Shown: positions 47,096 to 57,753 of the stretch, piece after piece | Position numbering within the stretch: position 1 is the first letter of the stretch | How the letters are laid out: each line of letters begins with the position of its first letter | NCBI GenBank assembly: GCA_947623455.1 | Contig: OX392532.1 | Location: 51,215,058 to 51,279,057, forward strand | DNA: 64,000 nt | Source: Mimachlamys varia | Taxonomy: Eukaryota; Mollusca; Bivalvia; Pectinida; Pectinidae | Reading direction: 5' to 3' | Notes under the pieces: generated by a model | Told to the model about the DNA's origin: nothing | Databases searched by the model: none | The model's input: only the letters and a program-made list of their open reading frames with translations | Program-made: the position numbers and the translations under genes

Positions 47096-48230
47096 ACCCA
47101 TGTTTGACTTTAACCCTGTGGATAACTTCTGTCTAAACTATTTTGTTTGTTATTTTAGTAGATATAAATATTAAATATGTCTGTTTCTCTACCAAGTAGT
47201 TCTGTCATTTTTTTGTTTTACTTTTAACCAAGTAGAACAGCAGGGCACTTCAATAACTTTTTACTCACTTTTCCTCTCGAACAAGTGCTTTTGAATGCTT
47301 TTCAAAACTACAGTACTTGTCTGAAAGGTAGAGCTTTAATTATCAGGGGGTTTTGGGAATCGGACCCTGAGATCAAATTGGGAAAAATTGATCAACATAA
47401 CAGCTATATTGACAACACTATTATAACAACTTAATACATTATTTCTTTTCTAAATTACTATTTAAAGCACTGTCAGTATGACATTTACAGCCCATCTTTC
47501 TTGTTTCTTATTAATGGTAATTATGTCACAAGAAGCTCCTCAAGCATGTAAAACCACCAATTTTTTTTCAAGTGGCGGAATTGGGAATTTTTGAGAGAAA
47601 ATTTGGAAAAAAATCCTCTTTTTTCATTGGGAATTGGTCCGTTTACCGGGCCTAAGAAGAGGGCTGATAAAGCACTGGAAAGGTGAATCCACTTGTCCCA
47701 ATATTCAGCAACTATCTTAGATATTATAATTCAATCAAATAAGACTGAAAGTTTGTATGAACATTTTGTATTTATGTCTTTTTATTTCCTCAAATATAGA
47801 GAACGCAAAAATAGAAATTGCAAAAATTGCAAATGGTCTATATTGATGTTTGTCGCAAAAAAATGCACATCGCAAAAGTAACCTGATATATGTACCCTCT
47901 ACAGAAGGAGACAAAATTAAGGCCGAGTCACAAAATGGAATGACATATTAATTGTTACAATACGCATATTTTCTAAAGAATAAAACTTTGATAAAAAATT
48001 CCTCTTGAAATAAATTTATAGTACCTATTAAATGTCTCCAACATTACAGCCGATATTTAAGTGCTTTTTTATTTGTTTGAATTTAACTTTAAGAGATTTT
48101 GATCTCTTGAGTTACTTATAGCTACATGGAGGAAACAAAAAAAAAAGGAATTTTAGCAGAAAATTCTGTCAATATCTCAATTTCACACAAGACATTATGG
48201 TTATAATCTATGTTTTTTAAGTACAATATA
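47096..48230. other. Intergenic DNA, no supported gene
   Basis: AT-rich. Bases 47340-47660 (GGGGGTTTTGGGAATCGGAC, then GGGAATTGGTCCGTTTACCG, CTGATAAAGCACTGG) look like decayed transposon sequence with GGGAAT repeats, but I could not identify both ends. Confidence 0.4.
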
Positions 48231-48720
48231 CAGTCAAACTTCGATTAATCGAACTTCGATGATTCGAATGTATCGATGTGTTGAACTTTTCACAAAGCCC
48301 GATTTTTTTTATTATATAACACTATTGATTTACTTTTCATGAATCAAACTTTTATGAGTCGAATTTTTCGCTGTATCGAAGTTTTAATCTGACCCTTTGG
48401 TTGCGAAAACAGTGAAAAGTACAACTAAAATCGAAGTGTTAATTTTACCTGCTTTGAAAATTTAGTTGTCAAACAATAAATCTTAGAAGATAAGCATATT
48501 ACAAAAATTACAGTGTGTATTTTAGTAAACTATTCTTTATAAATGAGAATCTACAATTTCTTAGCCTGTGTTACGTTACACTAGCACCGCATCGGTTCTT
48601 CTTATGTACAGTACATACATACATGTTGATGTTCGAAGTTCAAAATTCATGAGTCGAAGTCCCGATGTTTCGAAGTTTTCACGACGGTCCCACAAAGTTC
48701 GAAACATCGAAGTTTGACTG
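48231..48720. mobile_element. 490-bp TA-flanked MITE, pogo/Tigger-like
   Basis: The left end CAGTCAAACTTCGATTAATC and the right end ATCGAAGTTTGACTG are inverted repeats; TA lies directly outside both (48229-48230 and 48721-48722). TA target duplication and CAGTCAAA-type ends are characteristic of Tc1/mariner-pogo elements. Subterminal repeats of TTCGA-containing motifs (GATTCGAATG, GAGTCGAATTTTTCG, GAGTCGAAGTCCCGATGTTTCG) are frequent. No transposase ORF, so non-autonomous. Confidence 0.85.
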
Positions 48721-48755
48721 TACAATCTTTTCATAAAACAACTTTTGTTCTTTAA

Positions 48756-49138
48756 AGGCCAATATACGTAACTTTCGGCAAAACTTGAAGCGAAAATCAA
48801 GCCTAATAACTTATAATATTTATAGATTTAGTTAAGATTAACTGGTATCAGCAATATTCAAGATAAATTATTTCGCGGTAACCGGTACAGCAGCAGTTGA
48901 AACACACTATATGTAAACACGCGTCCATTTCGAACCATCTTCTACCTTCGGTTTGGTGTTGAAGTGGGCCCCACCTGAATTATTTTCAATTCTTTGGATT
49001 TTTTGTCAAGAGTTTCTTGTTAGTTACCGCTCAGGTTTACTTCGTTTTAGGCTTATTTTTGCATGGTTATCAACTGGATTTTTTTTCAGAATTTTGCAGA
49101 ATCACGACAATTTCCCTGAAGTTACGTATATTGGGCCT
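48756..49138. mobile_element. 383-bp TTAA-flanked MITE, complete copy
   Basis: TTAA lies at 48752-48755 and 49139-49142. Ends are AGGCCAATATACGTAAC at the left and GTTACGTATATTGGGCCT at the right, inverted with one base difference. A TTAA target site is typical of piggyBac-like elements; a 3-bp TAA/TTA (Harbinger-type) duplication cannot be excluded. A second, truncated copy in opposite orientation lies at 55833-56090. No coding capacity. Confidence 0.8.
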
Positions 49139-49142
49139 TTAA

Positions 49143-49521
49143 GCATATCAATGATAATTATGTAACTGTAGGCCCATAATGTAAAAACGTGGGCATTTAG
49201 AACTTGGACAATTCCTTTGAATTTTACTGAAATACCCCGCTATTGGCCTCATGTTTGGTATTTATTTACTGATATAAATGAATTCTATTGTACTATTAAA
49301 TCCATTTGTAGCCCACTTATGCTTCTTGAAGGATGGATGTTAAATATCTCGTAATCATAAATAATATGCACTACAGTAGCCATAATTTGTCACTCGCAAA
49401 TTTATTTATGATGTATCAAGTGGACTGGTGAAACCTACTGGAAAATTGTAAATTGATATCAAATTCTTCTGGAACATAAGTATAATTATAAAGTTAATAA
49501 CTTTTGGACCCTATATCTCAC
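49143..49521. other. Intergenic DNA between MITEs, nothing recognised
   Basis: AT-rich spacer between the TTAA-flanked MITE and the hAT-like element; no gene or repeat structure seen. Confidence 0.45.
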
Positions 49522-50054
49522 CACAGGGACCTGAGAATCTAGCTGTTACAGCTAGTAGGTTGATGTCACTGCACGCGGAGGCCTTACGCTGTACGTCATT
49601 GGATGGCGGTCTTTCTTTAAATTTAGTCATCCAATGACAGCAAAAGACCAGCATGAGGGGTGACGTCAATCGCAATGAATATGTAAATAGTGGCAAGCTG
49701 CCGAAAACTTTGAGACACGGAAATTTTGAGTGTTTTTGGAGGAAATGGAGATTATTTCTGCGGAAGAAGGATACGTTTGACTTGCATTTAGGAGGTTTAT
49801 AAAATAAAAATTATCCATCTTTCCAACGGTACCAAGCGTTTTTTCGTACCTCAACAAAAAATGTGATTTTTGATGCAAGAAAGGTAGGTGGGGTCGATTT
49901 TCCGATCTGGAAAGCTTTTCACCCTTTAGCTTTTATGACTACTGAGGGAGCATTTTTATCGAAAATTGATCTTAACCCCCCAAATGTGTAAAATTACTTT
50001 AAACACCCTATTTTAGGTCCAAAACTAGTTGTAACAAATTCTCAGGTCCCTGTG
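49522..50054. mobile_element. 533-bp hAT-like non-autonomous element
   Basis: Ends are CACAGGGACCTGAGAAT and ATTCTCAGGTCCCTGTG, and both sides carry the exact 8-bp duplication TATCTCAC (49514-49521 and 50055-50062), a hallmark of hAT transposition. The interior contains a second inverted repeat around the phrase CCAATGACAGC / CATTGGATG (49590-49650), and GAAAACTTTGAGACACGGAA. Related elements lie at 51239 and 56169. No transposase. Confidence 0.92.
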
Positions 50055-50285
50055 TATCTCACTAGCCCTCCACTACTGGGTCACGGGTTGAAAACGTGGT
50101 TATTATATACCCCTTGACACTGAAAAATAGGGCTATAGTAACTCCCTGGAGACTCCATTTTTCACAATTAATGGTTTATTAATGCTAAATGGTCGTTAAA
50201 CTCTTAAGATGATTTGAGCTAATAAAAGCCCCGAAAAGGAACTCAACTTTACAAGTCTGTGGCTGCGAACATCCTGTGTTTTTAT
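50055..50285. other. Spacer between hAT-like elements
   Basis: Short unique sequence; no gene seen. Confidence 0.45.
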
Positions 50286-50688
50286 TAGAGCTGGGTACCA
50301 CAAAATCAAAAGTACCACGGTATACCACGATATTTAGGCAAATACTGCAGTACGTACCACGGTATACCATCTTGATTGAATGTTTGAGCTAGCTAAAGGT
50401 CTCTGGTTGTTTTTGTTCATGAAGCCAATCAACAAGAGGCCTGTCATAAGTTTCTCTTTGTGTTATCCTCTAATATTGTTTGAGTGAAGTATGTCTGTCC
50501 TAGTTGATCAGCAAACTTTCAGGAAATTTTAATTGAACTATAATCGAATTCTAATTGATCTATGTAGCAAATAGTTCTTTGATAAGTTATATGAAAGTCC
50601 CCAAAAAACCGGTACAGGACTAATGTACCACGGTACGTACCATCACAACTTTATACCATGGTATACCGGTAAAACCGCCCAGCCCTAG
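50286..50688. mobile_element. 403-bp hAT-like element of a second family
   Basis: The left end TAGAGCTGGGTACC and the right end GCCCAGCCCTAG are imperfect inverted repeats, and TTTTTAT flanks both (50279-50285 and 50689-50695). Near the ends there are repeated motifs TACCACGGTATACCA and ACCATGGTATACCGGT. Ends of the form TAGGGCTGGGC with TACCGGTAT-type subterminal repeats are familiar from hAT elements. Non-coding interior. Confidence 0.75.
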
Positions 50689-51238
50689 TTTTTATAGTGA
50701 TAGATTGAGGACCATGGGAGAAAAACAGACACAATGTTTTTGTGTAATGACAGTATAAATATTCTAAATTATCTGTACTGGCTGACAGCTGAATACCCTT
50801 ACAACAGTTTTACATGAACATAACTAACTAATTAGTTCTCTTTATCACTTTTTGTCCATTATTTCTCCGTAAATGATGTCACGGAGGCATACCTTCTGAC
50901 ATATCTTCTTTCTGACATCACTTTTATCCAGACTTGGCTACCATATGTTTATTACTCTACATCTGTATGAAATCTTCCCTAGTGGTGTGCGATAGCTGTC
51001 ATAGTAAGTGACCAATTGTGACGGAAAATCTATCCTCTCGGAACCACAGATATCCTGTCCCATTTGAAATTTTGTTGTCAGATTTTCATTAACTCAATTT
51101 AATTCACACCTAAAATTTTATAATGAAATATTCCAATGTTTGATTTGGAAGAGTTCAAATGTGTCTTTAGGGGTGGAAGAGTTCAAGGTGTAAGGATCAC
51201 AGTTGCTTGAGTTTCTGTCAGTTAATAATGTATAATAT
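50689..51238. other. Intergenic DNA, nothing recognised
   Basis: AT-rich, no ORF of size and no repeat structure recognised. Confidence 0.45.
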
Positions 51239-51488
51239 CACAGGGACCTGATAATTTGTTACAGCTAGTTTTGGACCTAAAATAGGGTGTTAAGAGTAAT
51301 TTTACACATTTGGGATGTTAAGATCCATTTTCGATAAAAATGCCCCCTCAATGGTCATAAAAGCTAATATGACCATTGAGGGGGCATTTTTATCAAAAAT
51401 TGATCTTAACACCCCAAATGTGTAAAATTACTCTAAACACACTATTTTAGGTCCAAAACTAGCAGTAACAAATTCTCAGGTCCCTGTG
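51239..51488. mobile_element. 250-bp foldback derivative of the CACAGGGACCTGA element
   Basis: It has the same ends as the element at 49522 (CACAGGGACCTGATAATTTG and CAAATTCTCAGGTCCCTGTG), but the interior is gone and the two halves form an almost perfect palindrome: GCCCCCTCAATGGTCAT, a loop of about 11 bases, ATGACCATTGAGGGGGC. Flanks GTATAATAT and GTATATTAT match 8 of 9, approximating a target duplication. It can fold into one hairpin of about 120-bp arms. Confidence 0.88.
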
Positions 51489-52167
51489 GTATATTATATA
51501 ATATATAAGGAGCCGCCCATATATTCTATAATGGACGGTTCCTTATAATACTTTTTTTATTTACTGACTGTAACTCAAGCAACTGTGTAAGGATTTACTG
51601 ATGCAAAGATGAATTGTATCAAATATTGTAATTTGAATTTATTTTAAAATCCTGTAATTTTGCAAAGAAAACCAACTTCTGATTTGTTTTATATCAAATA
51701 TGTTTCATATCAAAGAAAACTATATAACTGGTTTAATCTGTTCAGATGGATGTGGCAATGAAATGTGATTCCTATCATATTACATTGTATTAAAACTCTC
51801 GCTATATATCTCTCTAATTTTCAATGTGGATTAAATCATAACAACTGTTTATGTAAATAACACAAAATCATTTAAATTGCTTTAATGAACCATGAATTAT
51901 TTCTATGTAGCCTTGTTGAAAAAAATAAGCTTGAATTTTTTTGGTCACCATTAAAACTATATTCTGTTGAATATTAAAACTCCCACTGTCAATGATCATG
52001 TGTTTTCAATATTTGTATATTAATAACTGGTGTGCTGTGATTAATTGGTAACCATGACAACGTAATAGTTTATATATTGAATGGTCATGCAGTAATGACT
52101 AAGATTTTCGACCAACATGTCCTCAAAATGTTTTAGCTTCTCCGCTCCATATACCAGCTAAAATAAG
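51489..52167. other. AT-rich DNA with a small hairpin (51504-51547)
   Basis: TATAAGGAGCCGCCCAT and ATGGACGGTTCCTTATA form a 17-bp stem with two mismatches immediately right of the foldback element. The rest shows no gene. Confidence 0.5.
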
Positions 52168-52476
52168 ATGACTAACGTTCCATATAATATACAGAAATCA
52201 ATATTACTTTATATCCCCCTAGAGGCAACACAAACCATTTCAAATATTGGCTCCGGGTCGAAACACATGACACAGTTTTCTCAAGCTATTTTCAGAAACA
52301 TATTACAGCCAAAAATCCGGAAAATTTATTACCACGCAATAAAACACGATAACAAGAAATTTGCATTTAGTGTGAAATCAATTTCAATACCAGGGACTAC
52401 ATGCATTAATGGAATTTTCGCTTCGATTAACAAAACACTGACAATGAATAATGAAATTTACAAGATATATATCTGA
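52168..52476 (+). CDS. Doubtful small ORF, 102 aa, weakly F-box-like
   Basis: The N-terminus VPYNIQKSILLYIPLEATQT, with SKHMTQFSQAIFRN after it, has the spacing of an F-box (P-x2-IQK-x-IL-x-YIPL). The remainder (RKIYYHAIKHDNKKFAFSVK) is not recognised. No introns or conserved partner are visible, and AT-rich DNA makes chance ORFs with this composition likely. If real, an F-box would link to SCF ubiquitin ligases. Confidence 0.2.
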   Translation: MTNVPYNIQKSILLYIPLEATQTISNIGSGSKHMTQFSQAIFRNILQPKIRKIYYHAIKHDNKKFAFSVKSISIPGTTCINGIFASINKTLTMNNEIYKIYI

Positions 52477-54022
52477 AAATTCCGGGGCAGGTTTTATAAT
52501 TGTATTATGAAATGAAATTAACTAAATTCAAGATTTATTCTGATGATACGCGAGAGCACTTTTATTAAAAAGAGTCTTGATTTTTTACAAAGTTTTAACC
52601 AGTCATTTGTGATTTGAATTTTTCATTTATGAATTCGTAAGTAAGTTAACACAAGTTCCATTTTAACTTAATTTTTTTATTGATATTTGAGTAAAAAGGA
52701 AAACACAACATTTTCATTCAAAGAGTTAAAATTTTTGCAGAATTTCCCCAAAACATTTGCCATTTAAATAAATCTGCTGGTAGTTCATTCAAATTTTGCA
52801 CATTGTTTTTTTAGGGTATTGAGCCACAAAAATAAACAATCTCATTTAAAATATATTCTGCAAAACCAGAGTTTGAAAGATAATTTTTATAACAAACTAG
52901 AGTTGGGTTTTTTTTTTTTGTAAACAATTAAAAACGTGAAAATCTCCAATTTTAATAAATGGAAAAAACAAACTTGACAGATTCATACAAAAAAAAAAAG
53001 TTTAAAAGAAGGAATTCCAATCAATGTTAAATTGTTAACATCTTGTTGCTATACCTGTTCCCGCCCGGAGGGGGGTGGGGGATGGGGGGGTGGTTATTGG
53101 AATAATACTACAATGAGGCCCACGAAGGGGGGCACAGCTACGGAGACGTTTTATTATGGCATAAATACACCATACTTGATCCAACGTTTAAGATTGATCA
53201 TATGAGAAAGAATTCATTCCCTTAGGCTAGCTAGCTTCAGATATTCATTCGTTCTGTTTCAGATTAGGAAATTGATAGCAGAGACGTATATACGCCAGTA
53301 TATCTTTAACAATTAAGTTAATTACCACTGAAGAGTAATTGAACCTCTGATTGAACTAGAAATGCTATACTAGAAAATACTTTAATATTAGGCCTAGAGT
53401 GACTCTATACTGCTATACGAAGTCCATGTCCACGCATAAAGAGGGATAATTATGTTTTGCCCAATTGTATATCTAGTAGACTAGAATCATGCAATAGATA
53501 TACGTCCGTGGTAGAATCTACTAGAAAAATATTTTCATTTGCAGAAACCAGAGACGTATATGTATAGGTCCCTGGCAGAAACAGTTAGGAACACATACAC
53601 ATTTTCAAATCACGTGGTGTTTATAAAGAAGTCATTTACGAGGCGAACACTAGTACTGTACATTTCAAGAGACTTCACCAAAATACAAGTTTATAAAACG
53701 TTTTGAATAACACTCTCTGCTTTTGACTATAAATCTGTCACATTATAGATTGACCTGAGACATGTAAAAATTAGGGAGAGAAATTATCAATTCAAATAAA
53801 AATACCCCAGAAATCTGCGATTGATGCCTGAACATAAATATTTGAGGATACACCTTGAATCAGGAAATCGCTACATTTCTTCGGAATTGCCGTCCGTATC
53901 GCTATACTGTGCACCCTTTTGGGGCCTCTCAGTCATATTACGCTCTCGGCATCATAGTAAAGTGATCGGTCTATTTCGCTATTTGTGTAAAAGTAAGATT
54001 TTCTGTAAAACTTACCTTGCGC
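52477..54022. other. Intergenic DNA with a G-rich run at 53070-53093
   Basis: Long A/T runs dominate up to 53040. Bases 53070-53093 read G6-T-G5-AT-G7-T-GG, a predicted quadruplex on the plus strand. Bases 53280-53570 repeat the phrase AGAGACGTATAT twice. No supported gene. Confidence 0.5.
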
Positions 54023-54298
54023 TTATCTCTGCGATGAATTCACACACTGACCCTTTTCGTGACATGCACCCGAGTCCGGAGTTCTCCAGGATGCTTTATA
54101 ATCAACCCACCGCGTGTAACTGGGGCTGCTAAATAGGCCGCTACTTGGTTTTCTAGTGTACCACAACTCTCTTCCCCTCCCGATAGCAGGCTCCTCATTC
54201 ACGGAAGCAGATACAGGTTTAGTCCATTTTCCGTTCAAGGGGGTAAAGGATGGTGATTCACCTCGCTCTTCTCTATCCTTGCCGCGAAGATTTACCAT
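54023..54298 (-). CDS. Possible small gene or exon, 91 aa, unknown
   Basis: It starts MVNLRGKDREERGESPSF and contains LNGKWTKPVSASVNEEP, GRGRELWYTRKPSSGLFSSP, SYTRWVDYKASWRTPDSG. Composition (Trp/Tyr/Pro/Ser-rich, hydrophilic, several W-x-P/W-x-D motifs) is more protein-like than other ORFs nearby, and the region is locally less AT-rich. Directly after the stop, on the minus strand, GCGCAAGGTAAGTTTTACAG provides an excellent splice-donor match, so this may be a first exon with an intron in the 3' part. Small tryptophan-rich proteins of this look include ciliary/sperm microtubule-associated proteins, but I cannot assign it. Confidence 0.4.
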   Translation of the reverse strand: MVNLRGKDREERGESPSFTPLNGKWTKPVSASVNEEPAIGRGRELWYTRKPSSGLFSSPSYTRWVDYKASWRTPDSGACHEKGQCVNSSQR

Positions 54299-54866
54299 GA
54301 TGGAATTGCATTGTTTTTTTCTTCTTCAATTCTAAGCTACGTTCAGTTTTTGCATGACATTTTCTGCAACTAGGATAGATAACTGTTATAGAATTTAAAC
54401 GTCATAAACCATTGTATTAATCTTGAACATGGAAAATGTTTTAAGATTCGATAATTCAAACATTATACAGATTATCTTGCACGTGCAACTTATTAAACTG
54501 ATAAGGGACCGGAATACAGTAGGGATACCGAACAGTAGTTCTCTTTGGTCCCTTTCTCTCGAGTAGAGTGAGAAATTCAAAATATCAAATTCTTATTATT
54601 TCAACACGTTATTAAGACGAGGAAAATAAGTAGAAAAATAAATAAATTGATAAGTTTAGCAAATATTTGCTATGAAACTGCAAACGTAAAAATTCTTATC
54701 AACTGGATACAATTCCAAAATAATTCCAAAATTGTGAGCTATATATAATAAATATAATGAGCTTGTACTTTAAAATGTAATATTTTATAAATCAGATACA
54801 TTGTATTACTGTTGTGCTAATCTGAGGAATCTGATCAATTGAAATGAAATATAACACGTAACCTCG
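54299..54866. other. AT-rich DNA, nothing recognised
   Basis: Upstream of the minus-strand ORF at 54023-54298; no clear promoter element seen. Confidence 0.45.
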
Positions 54867-55520
54867 TTAGTCTGGATACCGCGGTTTCTCTGTATGTTCG
54901 TGTTACGACACAACCTCGTTAGTCCGGATACCGCGGTTTCTCTGTATGTTCGTGTTACGACAGAAACTCGTTAGTCCGGGTACCTCGGTTTCTCTGAATG
55001 TTCGTGTTACGACAGAAACTCGTTAGTCCGGATACCTCGGTTTCTCTGAATGTTCGTGTTACGACAGAAACTCGTTAGTCCGGATACCGTGGTTTCTCTG
55101 TATGTTCGTGTTACGACAGAAACTCGTTAGTCCGGACAATTTGTTATTTCAGGGGAACTACACAGAACTTCGTTAGTCCGGACAGTTTGTTATTATAGAG
55201 GAACAACAAAGAACTTCGTTAGTCTAGACAGTTTATTATTATAGAGGAATCTCGCCAGTCCGGACACTTTTTATTATTGGAGAACCTCGTTAGTACGAAC
55301 ACTTAGGCAACACAAGGGGAACCTCGTTAGTCCGGAAACTTTTTAATTATCAGGGAATCTCGTTAGTCGGGATCTCTTTTTACCACGATACAGGGAATCT
55401 CGTTAGTCAAGACTCCTTGTTAATACAGAGGAACAATATTAGTCCAGACACGTTTTGTTATAACCTCATTCGTCCATACATTTTGTAAATAAGAAGGAAA
55501 CTCGTTCGGAATCTTTGAAA
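54867..55520 (+). repeat. Tandem repeat with CTCGTTAGTCCGGA core
   Basis: Five well-conserved units of about 54-58 bp (CTCGTTAGTCCGGATACC, GGTTTCTCTGTATGTTCGTG, TTACGACAGAAA) are followed by about eight degenerate units in which only ACCTCGTTAGTCCGGACA-like cores recur every 45-60 bp. The core resembles the CAGTCAAACCTCG-TTAGTCCGGA-type ends of pogo/Tigger elements, so the array may have grown from a transposon end; that is inference. Confidence 0.85.
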
Positions 55521-55606
55521 AAACAAATGTCCTTGAAAGCCATATTTTTGCTGAATATCACCTACAGCTACATTTTTTTTCTATTTATGAATCTGTTAAA
55601 TATGAT

Positions 55607-55654
55607 AATATTATAAAGATATTGATTTAGGTAAATCAATATCTTTATAATATT
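55607..55654. repeat. Perfect 23-bp palindrome with 2-base loop
   Basis: The left arm AATATTATAAAGATATTGAT-TTA is exactly mirrored at 55632-55654 around GG. All pairs are A-T except three, so cruciform formation would be favoured. No transposon ends or coding sequence are associated. Confidence 0.85.
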
Positions 55655-55828
55655 CCGTTACATTGCATTTAGCTACTATAGATCTAGGTTGAAGTTAGCA
55701 GACTTCGCTGGCAGGGGGCTCCCCAGCCCTTGGGGACCTGAATTCCCCTTCTATTTAGAGAACTAGAATTATTTTTTTATATAATCCGCCAAATTTTTCA
55801 TTTTATTTAATTCTGTTGTAATAATCTT
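55655..55828. other. Intergenic spacer
   Basis: Short unique sequence containing CAGGGGGCTCCCCAGCCCTTGGGG; no feature assigned. Confidence 0.4.
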
Positions 55829-55832
55829 TTAA

Positions 55833-56090
55833 AGGCCCAATATACTTAACTTCAGGAATTATTTTGTGATTCTGAAAAATTTTGAAAAAAATCCAATTGA
55901 GAACCATGCAAAAATAAGTCTAAAACGAAGTAAACCTGAGCGGTAACTAACAAGAAACCCTTGACAGAAAAATCCAAAGAATTGAAAATAATTCAGGAGG
56001 GGCCCACTTTAACAACAAGCCGAAGGTAGACGACAGTTCAAAGGGGAAGCGTGTTTACAAATACCGAGTTTTAGCTGCTGCTGTACCGGT
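55833..56090. mobile_element. Truncated TTAA-flanked MITE, second copy
   Basis: TTAA at 55829-55832 precedes AGGCCCAATATACTTAAC. The sequence then matches the reverse complement of 49138 back to about 48880 (CGAAGTAAACCTGAGCGGTA, ACTAACAAGAAACCCTTGAC, AGCTGCTGCTGTACCGGT), after which similarity stops. The right end is therefore missing. Confidence 0.78.
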
Positions 56091-56168
56091 ATGACACTTA
56101 AATAAAATAAACAAATTGATTGATTGATTAACTATTATATCGGCATGCGCAATCATGCCTGGTGCTAA

Positions 56169-56724
56169 CACAGGGACCTGAGAATTTGTAACAGCTAGTT
56201 TTGGAACTAAAATAGGGTGTTTAGAGTAATTTTACGCAGTTGGGGAGTTGACGTCATCCCGCGCGCTGGTCTTTTGCTGTCATTGGATGCCTAACTTTAA
56301 AGGAAGACCGCCATCCAATGACAGCGTAAGGCCTCCGCGTGCAGTGACGTCAAAACGCAAGGCGACGAAAACTTTGAGACACGGAAATTTTGAGGATTTT
56401 GGGGGGAAATGGAGATTATTTCTGCGGAAAGAAGATAATTTGACTTGGATGTAGGAGGTTTTTTAAAAATTATCCATCTTTCCAGCGGTACCAAGCTTTT
56501 TTTCGTACCTCAACTAGAAATGTGATTTTTGATGCAAGAAATGTATAGGTGGGGGTCGATTTTTCGACCTGGAAAGCTTTCCACCCTTTAACTTTTATGA
56601 CCATTAAGGGGGGCATTTTTATCGAAAATTTATCTTAACCCCCCCCCCCCCCCAAACGTGTAAAATTACTCTAAACCCTATTTTGGGTCCAAAACTAGCT
56701 GTAACAAATTCTCAGGTCCCTGTG
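56169..56724. mobile_element. 556-bp hAT-like element, third copy
   Basis: Ends are CACAGGGACCTGAGAATTTG and CAAATTCTCAGGTCCCTGTG; the interior matches the element at 49522 (GAAAACTTTGAGACACGGAA, GATTATTTCTGCGG, TTATCCATCTTTCCAGCGGT). A run of about 14 C occurs at 56640-56653. The flanks (GGTGCTAA and TATGGCCG) do not form a duplication, so this copy may be recombinant. Confidence 0.88.
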
Positions 56725-56749
56725 TATGGCCGTATCGGTATATAAGTTT

Positions 56750-56904
56750 TATGGTCGCCATCTTAGTCTCATTTTGTATCTGTGTATGAAGATGGACGTT
56801 TTTGAGTATGCTCATTAGTGTGTTTACTTGTTTTGTTTGGGAATGATGACTCGGTTCTCACTTTGATGAGTTGATGTTTACTCGTCGGTCGTCAATTAAG
56901 GAAA
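56750..56904 (+). mobile_element. Head of minisatellite-bearing element, copy 2
   Basis: GTATGAAGATGGACGTTTTT, ATGCTCATTAGTGTGTTTACTTG, GAATGATGACTCGGTTCTCACTTTGATG correspond to the heads at 32815 and 40560-40700. The part that elsewhere reads GTCGATGAAGCAGAAGACGC is altered here (GTCGGTCGTCAATTAAGGAAAAGAC) just before the first monomer. Confidence 0.75.
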
Positions 56905-57753
56905 AGACTCTTCCGGAACACCTGGTCATATTATCTTACTCTTCCGGAACACCTGGTCATATTATCTTACTCTTCCGGAACACCTGGTTATATTCTTTTA
57001 CTCTTCCGGAACACCTGGCCTTATTTTTTTACTCTTCCGGAACACCTGGTCATATTATCTTACTCTTCCGGAACACCTGGTTATATTCTTTTACTCTTCC
57101 GGAACACCTGGCCTTATTTTTTTACTCTTCCGGAACACCTGGTTTTATTCTCTTACTCTTCCGGAACACCTGGCCTTATTTTTTTACTCTTCCGGATTAC
57201 CTGGTCTTATTCTCTTACTCTTCTGGAACACCTAGTCTTATTCCCTTAATCTTCTGGAACACCTGGTCTTATTCTCTTACTCTTCTGGAACACCTAGTCT
57301 TATTCCCTTACTCTTCCGGAACACCTGGTCATATTCTTTTACTCTTCCGGAACACCTGGTCATATTATCTTACTCTTCCTGAACACCTGGTCATATTCTG
57401 TTACTCTTCCGGAACACATGGCCTTATTTTTTTACTCTTCCGGAACACCTGGTCATTTTATCTTTCTCTTCCAGAACACCTGGTCATAATCTGTTACTCT
57501 TCCGGAACATCTGACCTTATTCTCTTACTCTTCCGGAATATATGGTCTGTTTCTGTTACATCCCGGAACACCTGGTCTTATTCTCTTACTCTTCCGGAAC
57601 ACCTAGTCATAATCTGTTACTCTTCCGGAACACCTGGTCATATTCTTTTACCCTTCCGGAACACTTGGTCTAATTCTCTTACTCTTCCGGAACACTTGGT
57701 CTTATTCTCTTACTTTTCCAGAACACCTGGTCTTATTCTCCTGGAACACCTGG
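56905..57753 (+). repeat. 31-bp minisatellite array, about 27 copies, copy 2
   Basis: Units read CTCTTCCGGAACACCTGGTC plus an 11-base T-rich part (ATATTATCTTA, TTATTCTCTTA, TTATTTTTTTA). A higher-order block of three units (GTCATATTATC / GTTATATTCTT / GCCTTATTTTT) is repeated at 56970-57120. No unit contains a stop in any plus-strand frame, so a 298-codon ORF (56871-57767) runs through it while cycling frames; it is considered a by-product. TTCCGGAA and CACCTG recur every 31 bp. Confidence 0.93.

Noticed and set aside
53821..54132. 103-codon plus-strand ORF
   Set aside because: It overlaps the more protein-like minus-strand ORF at 54023-54298 and its own sequence is unremarkable.
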